This document shows, one piece after another, positions 55,354 through 64,000 of a stretch of DNA of 64,000 nt. The DNA lies in contig CM055110.1 of NCBI GenBank assembly GCA_029204225.1, positions 47,838,921 through 47,902,920 on the forward strand, in the 5' to 3' direction. The stretch's first letter is position 1. Every line of letters starts with the position of its first letter. Origin of the DNA: Diphasiastrum complanatum (lineage: Eukaryota > Streptophyta > Lycopodiopsida > Lycopodiales > Lycopodiaceae). The notes beneath the pieces are model-generated. The model was given only the letters and a program-made list of their open reading frames with translations. It was not told the origin of the DNA and searched no databases. The position numbers and the translations under genes were made by a program.

Positions 55354-56727
55354 AAACAATCAGGTCCACCACAACTGACCACCCTCTCACCACCTTACAA
55401 CGGCCCACAGACCCTTCCACTGCAGCCTATCACCATCTTAGCCGGACCACATCCATACCAAACAACGAGCACACCAGCCATCAGATACCACACATAGCAT
55501 CGCTTCCACATTTTGCCTGACTCCGTCTATCCCCGTTTCAATAACGTCAACAAGATCGACAGCCAAGGTCACAAACCCAAAGTCGACAATGACAAGACTA
55601 AGAAGACAGATGGGCAATCCAAAGCGACTCGATCAGAAGAAGTACCTTAGTCACGACGAAGATCCTTCAGAACGGGAAACACAAGCATTGGAAAATCAGT
55701 CTCCTTCTTCAACCAACCTCTTGCCATACTTCTGCGCCCATTCTCGTGTCTATTGTCCACACCATCTACCGTTGTCACCACCACCCTTCCTTCCATCTGT
55801 TTGTTTATCATCAATTTACTGTTCTTTTGAGAAATTCCCAGTTTTTTATAGTCTTACCGAAGCAGCTGATAGATCATTGCAAGTGTCTTGCAGAGACCAA
55901 CTACCACCTATATTGGTTGTTCAGCCGAAAAAGATCTACAAAGCAGGCAAAGCAACTAGAAGACATCAGAATTTAAGCAAAGAAGCTGAGGAGGAAAGGA
56001 CAAAACTTAAGCAACAGATGAGTCAGATCAATCTTGATCAAAAGAAACTCTCTGGAGTAATGATATTTGAATCCCCTCTTATGAAGCCCAAAGAGATCCA
56101 AAAGCAACGGATCAAAAGAAAGAGCTGCAAAAAATGAAAGATGAAGACAACCGTGAACCTGCAAATAAAACGAACTCCTCATCCAACAAGTGGTGGTCAA
56201 AGCTCGACATTGCAAGGGTCCAAGGCTGCTACTGTAAAACTATCAGTTCCTTCACCCTACCACCAAGCCTTCATCATGTTTCCTTACCGTTACCAAACCG
56301 TCCATCTAAAACTGTTCCTACCACCAATTTTTGATAAATCCATCCCCTTGAGACTGATAATCAAAGTTTGTGCAACCTGCAAATCAAAGGTTTTCCTTGA
56401 GACTGGAACTTCAACTGAGAGAGGAACCACGGAAACACCCAGAGGCAAATGGAGGATACACACCTCCCAGAAGATAGAATCTGCCAAGAGATTTAATATG
56501 AAACCGTCAATGGCAGATACAAGTGACAAAACAAAGAGACACATGGAAAGCACTCGAGCATGCAAGCTATGAAGCTGTTGAGAGCTCTCCAATTTTGAGA
56601 ATGTCAATTGCATCAATAAGACATTCTGGTTAAACTGCGGCAATTTGTGAAAAACATTTTTGTGATAAAGACTGGCAACAATAAGCACTTGGTTTTATGT
56701 AAGCAAACGAGGATCCACGTTTTTCCC
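55354..56727 (+). other. Interior of element L copy 2 with weak coding traces
   Basis: Frames 55589-56137 (182 codons) and 56141-56572 (143 codons) are adjacent and could be relics of one gene. The first has a short coiled coil (KEAEEERTKLKQQMSQINLDQKK) trimmed from gag-like sequence, but no retroviral domain. I treat both as unproven. Confidence 0.4.
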
Positions 56728-57603
56728 CTCTTAAAGAAAGTAGAGTGAGCCACCTTTTGATGGTGACCTCTAGTGGAGAGCATTATTCCACTTGTAATTT
56801 GTGAAATGTGAAAATTTCACTAGGATGCCACCTAAGGAGCTCTCTTGCTTATTTAAGAGACTCCCTCTTTGTGAAGAGGAGCTTTTTGTGAATTGTATCA
56901 GCTCCATGCTGAAATGAGAAGAGCCTTCACAAGTTTGGTGCATCCATTGAGCTCCTTGATCATGCTTGTTTCTTGAGTGATCATTTATGATCTTGCCCTT
57001 CTCTCCTTTTGTGTGTGGTTGTGGATTGTAGAGTGGATTAGATTTGTTGCTTTTGTAGAGTGGATTAGCTTCTTTTCTTGTTTGTGGATTAATGGAGAAA
57101 TCAGCATTCAGGTAAACTAAATAGGCTAGATCTGTGATGTAGTTCTTGCATATCTCTTTACAAGAATCAAAAGAGTGGTTGGTTTCTTGATTCTTGGACT
57201 TCTAACATGCTGTAGATTAGTTCTTGGTCCTTGTTTTGTCAATTTATCCAAGTGCAGCTTAGTTTAGTAAAGTTTAGGCTTTGATTCAGATCGTTTTAAG
57301 AGTAGGTAGTTCTAGAATCTATTGAACGTTCATTTGGGCTACACTCTGATCTGTGAATGAGCGTTCTTGGCTTGCATCTATGTATGAATGTAAGTGCGTT
57401 CAAGAGAGTTTGACCCTGAGTAGTCCTCTGACAGGCAGGACAAATCTATACTACAATGACAATCTATCCCTTCTGCCTGGTTTGGCATCGTAATATCAAG
57501 AGCACACATAACGAATGCCCTAAAACCTGGTAACAAGCAGAATACCAAGTAAGAAAAAGAACTTTAAGGATCGTAGTAAACAGATCCTCTGGATCTGTAA
57601 ACA
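56728..57603 (+). repeat. 3' LTR of element L copy 2, 5' truncated
   Basis: Starts at CTCTTAAAGAAAG, equal to 53482, so the first 249 bp of the LTR are missing, and no polypurine tract remains. It matches the 5' LTR closely (about 95% by eye) but has lost one arm of the conserved stem-loop. Confidence 0.9.
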
Positions 57604-58158
57604 CTCACACGTGTGGAAATAGATGAAGTAGGCAAATTTTTGCTTCTAGAATATTTCCATGAAGATCTCCATACAGTAGAAAAATAGACCAAAAATGCCC
57701 AAAATGGAAAGTTTTGATCCAAGTGTCAAATTGCATGATGGTGACAAGGCATCCTCACACGTGTGAGATCTGATGCATGATCAGTACCTCGAGCTCCAAA
57801 AGTGTATATATAGAGGCTTATTTGGTCATAATCAATGTGAGACACCAATCTTGGTTTTGAAAGCAATTTTGAGTGATTCTCTCCATTTGTCTACATTTGT
57901 TTTGATTGTTTTGAGGTTCTATCAGTGTGTACTTGATTTTCAGGTTGGAGTCCATACTCAAATAGTGTTTCACATGTGTGAAACCAAAAAGTACATCTAC
58001 CTTCAATTAATGATTGTTCTTGTTAGGATTTTGTGTCTAGAATTGATCTAGATTGATTTTAATCTCAAGTAGATTGATAGATCAAGTAATCTGACAACCA
58101 ATCCCTCTCGAGGATCAGATTAGGATCCACTCTTGGTCCTTTTTGTACTTTTTGCAGA

Positions 58159-58740
58159 ATTTCGCCCTCCATTGCTTGAATCCAGCGATCTTTATCTGGT
58201 CCATCAATAGCTTCTTCGAATATTTGAGGTTTGTCAGGGAAACCACAAAATTCGATGGCTATATTAGAAACAACCTAACCGTACTTTTCTAGTGGTTTTC
58301 ATTGTCTATCTAATCTTCTCACAGGTGGGTTCGAGTTCCATTCTACAGGTTTCGAGTTCAATTTTGATTCGACCTTCTCTGTTGGAATCCGAGCTGGTGT
58401 TTCGAGTCTGTCAGGTACTCGATCTTAACCTCTCTCTGAATCTGGTAATTCTCTTTCATCTTCTGCTTGTTTTACTTTTGTTGCCATTGGTAGCTCATAA
58501 TAGTTTTTGAGAATTTCATAGCCGACTAGATCACTGTCTGCTATGTATTTCGACTCATCAAATTTAACATCTCGAACAACTTTTATCTTGCTAGTTTCGG
58601 GTACGTAGACATGATAATATGATGAATGTAACTCGAATCCTACCAGAAAACCTTGTTCTGTCTTTTCATCGAGTTTCTTTCTCAGCTTATGTGGTATGTG
58701 CATATACACTGCACATCCGAATGTCCGAACATGTGAAGAA
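58159..58740 (-). pseudogene. Copia B integrase end and linker
   Basis: Minus strand: RTFGCAVYMHIPHKLRKKLD, GFLVGFELHSSYYHVYVPE and KVVRDVKFDESK (58740-58425), then PQIFEEAIDGPDKDRWIQAMEGE (58164-58235) running into the X insertion. Everything further upstream in the element is missing; the break lies in an A-rich run at 58741 where copia C LTR sequence begins. Confidence 0.88.
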
Positions 58741-58746
58741 AAAAAA

Positions 58747-59761
58747 TGTTTCTAATTACAAAGCTTTGCTAGCTTTCAACTCTCTTCCTAACGAAGATGT
58801 TCGTGAACACGAAAGTCAAGAGACACGAACACAAAAGATTCGTGAACACTTGACGAGAAGACATGAACACAAAAGATTTGCAAATGAGAATCTTTTGCAG
58901 TCGAGCACGAGAAAGTCAGACGACGGAAACGAAAGCAACGACGCGACACGAAAAATGTCGCGAAACTTTCGCTGCCCTCACGCTCCAAAGAGTACCAACA
59001 AAGATCGTGCAAGTACCCAGAAGTACAGATATATGACCTGATGACATGACGTCAGTAGATACAATCTAGGTCGTGGCTAATCTGCCACTCTTGTAATTTC
59101 CTGATTAGTTGTAGATATTTAGGCACTCTAATCTTAAGATTGCATAGAGCGACTATATACTTACTAGATGATACTTGATAGTGTGATGATAGAATACACA
59201 GAAGTGTAGTAGTCTGATGTCAGTAAGCAATCAATATGAAAATACAGAATACATGTCCGCCTGTGTGCGAAGACAATTCTGTCTCAGATCTGTAGATCCA
59301 ACTGTCTGCTTATAAAGCGAGACGATTACTCGTGAGAGAACCGTGTTTCTCCCATGCCAACGCACTGCGTGGATTTGCATGCAGTGCTTGAAGAATCTAA
59401 GAAAGATTAATATAGATGATTTTCTTGTCGTGTCTGATCTCGAATGCAAAAGTGTCTGCTGTTATTCATGTGTCTAAGTTTCCTTGTTCATTTCAATTTT
59501 CGCACCTTGGTTGAAACTATGTTGAATGATGTATTAATTTTATTAACGTAGATCAGCAGTGCCTAGCTACATTCTGGAGGACTGTAGGAGTGATTCAGTC
59601 GGCAGTGTCCAGCGATCGCATCTGAAATCCATCTGATTTGAGAAGAGAATCGAGGTAGAGTCACGGTTGAATTTGTGGTTGCGACAGTTCCGCGACTGTT
59701 GCGCAATTTTTCCCTCATCCTCATCAGTGGCATGCAGAGCATATCACCTCTCTTATTCTCA
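58747..59761 (+). repeat. 5' LTR of copia C (left edge approximate)
   Basis: It ends TTCTCATCA four bases before the primer site. GCTTATAAAGCG at 59328 is a likely TATA box. The first 250 bp have many AAAGATTCGTGAAC/ACACGAAC words resembling copia B's LTR. No 3' copy exists in the window, so the start at TGTTTCTAATTAC is a guess. Confidence 0.6.
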
Positions 59762-59765
59762 TCAG

Positions 59766-59778
59766 TGGTATCAGAGCC
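59766..59778 (+). promoter_or_regulatory. Primer binding site of copia C
   Basis: TGGTATCAGAGCC, the initiator Met-tRNA complement. Confidence 0.93.
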
Positions 59779-59881
59779 TACCTATCTTGTCATAATCTGA
59801 CATAGCCAAGAAGCTATCAGATCCAGGAGGCCAAGCATTCAGACAAACAACCATCAACAAAGGAACAAACTCCAAGAAGCA

Positions 59882-60821
59882 ATGGCTTCAACCAGCAGCA
59901 TGTAGAACAAGATTTGCACAATACTTGATTCTTTAGGATCTAACTTTCTAGTCTGGAAAGTTAGACATCACTGACACTCAAGGGCAAAGGTTTATTCCCC
60001 TAGATAGATGGCACAAAAGAAATGCCTATGACATTAGAAAAGGAGGTACATGAATGGAGGGAGAAAAATGACAAGGCAGTAGTAGCCTTGCTATCATCTT
60101 CCATCGAAGATAGCCTCACACTTGACTTGGCTACACTCTCCAAAGCTAAGGAGATGTGGGATGCATTACTCACCAGATTTCAGACGAAATCAAGAAGTCA
60201 AATCATGATGCTTGAAGATCAGCTGACGAATCTACAGTGGGATGAAAAAGACCTTACTTCTTTCGTAAGAAAGATGAAGGATCTGTTTCTATCACTACAC
60301 AACTCTGGAGCAGAGAATGCAGTGTCAGCTGAGAAGTAGCTCACCTACCTATTGAGAGCCTTACCCAGATCTTTCCAGACGACAAGAGCCCTGCTCGCGA
60401 AAGATCCTATCATGAACCTCGAAAAGGCGATTATCGAGATTCAAGAGGAAGTCGAAGCCAGAGAACACCTTGATCACAAGGATGGTTCTGACCAGGTCCT
60501 CTACGGCAACAAAGAAAGATCCAAGAAGCAATATAAGCCTAAGAGGGAGTCGAATCAGAGGCAGGATCATCATCAACAAGCAAAGAAAACAAACAAGGGC
60601 AACTGGAAGAGCAAAGGGAGGTCAAAGCAGCAAGGTGCAGACAAGAAGACCTGCGTGAGATGCAAAAGAGATGGACATACAGTAGATACCTGCTAGCTCA
60701 ATCCCAAGATTGAGTGTATTCACTACCATAAGAAGGGTCATGCAACCGTGGATTGCCGCCAGAACCCGAGAAACAAATCAACACAGAACAGACAGGAGAA
60801 TAGCAATAGTTCATCCTATGT
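59882..60821 (+). pseudogene. Copia C gag
   Basis: ATG at 59882 gives MASTSSM then TAG (59903-59905), continuing NKICTILD and NFLVWKVRHH. After a frameshift the UBN2-type gag resumes (60022: WREKNDKAVVALLSSSIED, KEMWDALLTRF, MMLEDQLTNLQWDE) with TAG at 60337-60339. A CCHC knuckle CVRCKRDGHTVDTC is followed by TAG (60694-60696), and a second knuckle CIHYHKKGHATVDC has lost one Cys. Confidence 0.9.
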
Positions 60822-61461
60822 CGAGGATCCCGAGAGCTCAAAAATGGGCGAAGAAAGAACGAACAGAAACTGTTCGACCGCCTACATCTGTGAAGACGTG
60901 TATGCAGCGTCAACATCTGACACACATGAGGTGATCCTAGATTCAAGAGCTACCTCACACTTCGTGACATCAAGACGAATCATGTCTGATTTCAGAAGTG
61001 CAAATCCTTCAAGATTCATAGTTCTTGGAGATGGATCTAAGCATCAAGTGAACGGTATTGGTTCACTATGGCTCAACACCAACGGCAGAGACAGATGACT
61101 CGAAGATGTTCTGTTCGTGCCTACTCTACAACAAGACTTGCTCTCTGTAGCAAGAATAGCAGATGCAGGGATGCGTGTGACGTTTTTAGATGAAGCATGC
61201 AATGTGATTGATGCCAGCACCAGTACTCTGATCACTCAAGGCAGAAGGAAAAAAAACCTATATCATCTGAAGGTACGCCTACCTGTAGATTAGGTGCATC
61301 AGACTCATGATGACTCGCCAGACACTCTGTGGCACAGAAGACTCTACCACATGAACTCAACGGCACTTTACCAAGCAAGCCATTATGGAGCGATAACAGG
61401 GGTCAGCATCTCGAATGCAACCAGTTTGACCACCTGTGATGCATGTTTAAAAGACAAGATG
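60822..61461 (+). pseudogene. Copia C protease region, duplicate 1 (broken)
   Basis: Reads NCSTAYICEDVYAAS, then the protease core as VILDSRATSHF with Arg in place of the essential Gly, FVPTLQQDLLSVA, LWHRRLYHMNS and CDACLKDKM. Stops: TGA 61096-61098, a TAG near 61291 and TGA 61460-61462. It is the first of two tandem copies, offset 640 bp. Confidence 0.92.
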
Positions 61462-62299
61462 TGAGGAGCCCGAGAACTCGAAGATGGAAGAAGAAAGAAC
61501 GAACAGAAACTGTTCGACCGCCTACATCTGTGAAGACATGTGTGCAGCATCAACGTTTGACACACATGAGGTGATCCTAGATTCAGGAGCCACCTCACAC
61601 TTCGTGACATCAAGACGAATCATGTTTGATTTCAGAAGTGTAGATCCTTCAAGATTCATAGTTCTTGCAGATGGATCTAAGTATCAAGTGAATGGTATAG
61701 GTTCACTATGGTGCAACACCAATGGCAGAGACAGACGGCTCAAAGACGTTCTATTCGTGCCTACACTACAGCAAGACTTGGTTTCTGTAGCAAAAATGCA
61801 TGTGGCGTTTTCTGACGAAGCATGCAACGTGGTTGACACTAGTACCAGTACTCTCATCGCTCAAGGCAGAAGGATGCATCACACTCATGATGACCAACCA
61901 AACACTCTGTGGCACAGAAGACTATGCCACATGAACTCAATGGCACTCTACCAAGCAAGTCATCATGGAGTGATAACAGGGGTCAGCATCTCGAATGCAA
62001 CCAGTTCGACCACCTGTGATGTGTATTTGAAGGGCAAGATGTCACGCACTCCATTCATCAAAGACTCCTACAGAACGACTAAGATTTTGGAGTTAGTGCA
62101 TTCTGACACCTGCGGACCATTCAATGTGATCTCAGTAGGAGGTTCAAAGTATTATATAACCTTCATTGATGACTATAGTAAATTTTCCAGAGTGTATTTT
62201 ATTCAAAATAAATCTGAAGCACTTGATAAATTCACAGAATATGTGAATTGGGCAGAAAGATGTATAGGCAACAAGGTTAAGCAGATCAGGATAGATTGA
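61462..62299 (+). pseudogene. Copia C protease duplicate 2 and integrase start
   Basis: The second copy (61462-62041) has an intact DSGAT protease core, WHRRLCHMNS, and two internal deletions relative to duplicate 1 (about 60 bp in all). The frame then continues into integrase (LVHSDTCGPF, YITFIDDYSKFSRVYF) and ends at a TGA (62297-62299) next to the second catalytic Asp. Confidence 0.92.
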
Positions 62300-62965
62300 G
62301 GTGGCAAGTATATCTCGAATCGCTTCACTGACTTCTGCAATGATCGTGGCATCATTCACAGAAGAACTGCAGCCTAAACGATGCAGCACAATGGTGCTGC
62401 AAAAAGGAAGAACAGAACCCTGATGGAAGCAGCCAGATGCATGATGGCCTACTCGAAAGCTCCGAGGGCACTGTGGGCTAAAGCAATAGCTACAGCTGCA
62501 TACATCCAGAACTGAACAGACAAGTCTGGTGTTTCTCACATGACACCACATGAGCTATGGTGGAGTAGAAAGCCCAACCTGTCTCACATCAAAATCTTTG
62601 GCTGTGCAGCTTATGCACATATCTCTGACAAGCTTCGAAAGAATCTTGATGAGAAAGCTGAGCAGAGATTTCTGGTAGGTTATGACAGTAATTCATCATA
62701 CTATAGAATCTACATGCCAGATACGAACACTGGGAAAACAGTGAGAGATGTCAGATTCGATGAGAGCAGGACAATGGCCAATGACGATCTTGTCAGCTAC
62801 GAAGTTCTGGAGAGACGGTACTATGATCTGTTGCAAGGGACAGAGGGAGTAGAGGACGAACACAAAAAAGAAGGTTTTCGAGTCGTCTCCCATTCGAACG
62901 ACGAATCAGAAGAAGAAAGAAATCTAGGCCCTCCATTCTCTAGTAGGGTAAGCCTTAGAGGATGA
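62300..62965 (+). pseudogene. Copia C integrase C-terminal half, truncated
   Basis: In phase with stops: YISNRFTDFCNDRG, QHNGAAKRKNRT, where the catalytic Glu of the usual GVAERKN is Lys (GAA to AAA, near 62400), then MTPHELWWSRKPN, KIFGCAAYAHI, FLVGYDSNSSYYRIYMP and VRDVRFDESR. The element ends near 62940 before reverse transcriptase; RT, RNase H and 3' LTR are absent. Confidence 0.9.
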
Positions 62966-63170
62966 GATTTAGTTTAGGGTTTTATCTTTTAGGTTAAGCC
63001 GTCATTTGTTAGAAACTAAGGAGAGAAAAGAGAGAAGAGTGGATCTTACCCTCAGGATACTCACCATGCTCATTATCGTCTTCCCATCCTCTTGCTCAAG
63101 CTAGTTGGAGAAGCCATAGCGTAGACTCTAGATGGAGCCCTAGCCAACGGAGGATGCGAAACGTACAACA
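62966..63170 (+). repeat. Possible short LTR
   Basis: The sequence ends ACGTACAACA directly before a primer-site-like TTGGCGTCGTTGCC. A TG at 63007 (TGTTAGAAACTAAGG) could be its start. No partner LTR is visible in the window. Confidence 0.35.
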
Positions 63171-63184
63171 TTGGCGTCGTTGCC
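63171..63184 (+). promoter_or_regulatory. Primer binding site candidate (Asp-tRNA type)
   Basis: TTGGCGTCGTTGCC differs at one base from the common plant gypsy site TTGGCGCCGTTGCC and follows a CA end. Confidence 0.55.
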
Positions 63185-63197
63185 ACTCTTTTCTTTT

Positions 63198-63299
63198 GCT
63201 TTTTCTATGTTTCTAGCTAAACATTCTTTGTTTTTCAAGCTATTTCTTGCTTTTTCTATGTTTCTAGCTAAACATTCTTTGTTTTTCAAGCTATTTCTT
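63198..63299. repeat. 51-bp tandem duplication
   Basis: Two perfect copies (63198-63248 and 63249-63299) of a T-rich unit containing CTATGTTTCTAGCTAAAC. Perfect identity indicates a very recent duplication. Confidence 0.95.
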
Positions 63300-64000
63300 G
63301 CTTGTTGTTTGCTTTTCGCATCTTGCTTGTTTTTAGGATCCTTTTTTTTTTTATGTTTTTCGTATCCTTTTTTTAATCATCTTTGCTAGGTTTTTAGGGT
63401 TAGGGTATTCGCTTTTTTTTTCTTTTACCATCTTCTTTTAGCAGACTGTTTTGCATCTTTGCTAGGTGTTGGAGCTCCATGGCCCTTTTCTAGTTCTGCC
63501 ATCAGAGATTGAGCAAGGTTGATTTGCACCCAGCCAGCTTCTTTTAGCAAACTTTTTTGTTGCATCTTTGCTAGGTGTTGGAGCTCCCCACGTTCCATGA
63601 GGCGTTAGTTCGTTCCACACGCTAGCTAATTTCCGAGTAAGCATCTCTTGGTTGTCAGTTCGTTTTTGACCCTGCAAGACTGCCCTGGTAGCGGCTATCA
63701 GTCTTGTGTCTTTCCAGCGGTTTTTTCCTTGCTCATCGATCCTGGCCTGGTTCTTTCCTGTGTCATTTCTGCCTTGCTTGGTAGCGGCCATCAGTTCTGC
63801 TGCAATAGCTTATTCAACTCCACTTAAAGCTTGTGTTTTTCTATTTGTCCTCTCATCTCTTTTGAGGAGGTGCTTTATCCTTACTTTTGCTAACAGTTGT
63901 AGAGAAACTAGAAAATATTGGGGATGATGTGCGTTTTGAAATTGGTCTTGCAAAAGGTGGTTTAGTGATTGAAGCTTTAATGCCCTAGAAAAAAGAAGTG
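63300..64000. other. T-rich gene-free region with a spaced repeat
   Basis: GCATCTTTGCTAGGTGTTGGAG occurs at about 63452 and 63561 (about 109 bp apart) with similar flanks. No gene is supported; the 109-codon minus-strand frame (63791-63462) lacks any recognisable domain. Confidence 0.5.

Larger units (their letters stand above)
53233..57603 (+). mobile_element. Element L copy 2 (non-autonomous, LARD-like)
   Basis: 4371 bp: 5' LTR, primer site, minisatellite, non-coding interior and partial 3' LTR. It splits the X LTR at the point equal to AGCTCACACATG near 15328-15339; flanking CTCAT (53228-53232) and CTCAC (57604-57608) are a target duplication with one mismatch. No gag, protease, RT or integrase is encoded, so movement would need a helper. 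Confidence 0.9.
52961..58158 (+). mobile_element. Solo LTR of family X, itself split by element L
   Basis: X LTR sequence occupies 52961-53232 and 57604-58158 (827 bp together) and matches 15073-15595. ATTTC is present at 52956-52960 and 58159-58163, a 5-bp target duplication inside the copia B pol gene. Only one LTR and no internal X sequence are present, so this is a solo LTR left by LTR-LTR recombination. A TATATATA box lies at 57805-57812. Confidence 0.92.

Noticed and set aside
58325-58365. GGTTCGAGTTCC resembling a tRNA T-arm (B box)
   Set aside because: No A box or foldable cloverleaf upstream, and the word recurs 30 bp later in a TTTCGAGTTC repeat.
58619-59041. 140-codon plus-strand ORF rich in Arg/Glu/His
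   Set aside because: It spans the junction of copia B (antisense) and the repetitive copia C LTR, so it is a chance frame.

Overview
The window is nuclear plant DNA from a large, repeat-rich genome, probably heterochromatic. It is dominated by plant-type LTR retrotransposons (Ty1/copia with UBN2-type gag, chromovirus gypsy with chromodomains, and Ty3/gypsy relics of the non-chromovirus OTA type). Their primer sites match initiator-Met tRNA (TGGTATCAGAGCC) or an Asp-tRNA-like site. There are also long GA, CT and GT microsatellites, tandem repeats and long gene-free stretches. I see no complete intact host gene and cannot name the species; the sequence alone does not separate gymnosperm, fern or angiosperm.

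Layout. 1-8867: an old copia relic and degenerate zinc-knuckle sequence, split by a young full-length chromovirus (712-7029; LTRs 358 bp, 4 differences; target duplication CATAG). 8868-14868: copia element A on the minus strand, with gag, protease, integrase and RNase H but with its reverse transcriptase replaced by about 1.06 kb of unrelated sequence. 14869-17350: a partial LTR (family X), an intronless divergent histone H3-like pseudogene (15610-16074), a cluster of palindromic CACGTG/CATGTG boxes between two divergent TATA boxes, and a fragment of a possibly conserved protein. 17351-19650: family W LTR with odd minus-strand ORFs. 19653-21716: first copy of non-autonomous element L (1.15 kb LTR, primer site, then a 24-bp-period minisatellite).

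22880-34000: decayed gypsy pieces (integrase, LTR-Y, RT, GPY/F, OTA gag to integrase) separated by LTR-like repeats and GA/CT arrays. 34527-35843: a decayed Ser/Thr-rich plus coiled-coil reading frame. 36412-38669: deleted copia D. 38850-41420: GT arrays with about 0.4-kb satellite-like repeats. 41755-46373: decayed chromovirus Y (minus). 46374-49950: mini-copia E and several minisatellites.

50560-58740: copia B (minus). It holds a solo X LTR (duplication ATTTC), and that LTR is itself split by a second copy of element L (53233-57603), giving three nested levels. 58741-62965: copia C (plus) with a tandemly duplicated protease region. 62966-64000: a probable start of another retroelement and short tandem duplications.

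Cross-cutting observations: many premature stops in otherwise readable frames are TAG where Gln would fit, consistent with C-to-T decay at CAG in methylated DNA. Unrelated LTR families share the palindromic core CACACGTGTG or CACACATGTG. I found no CRISPR, rRNA, tRNA or organellar genes.
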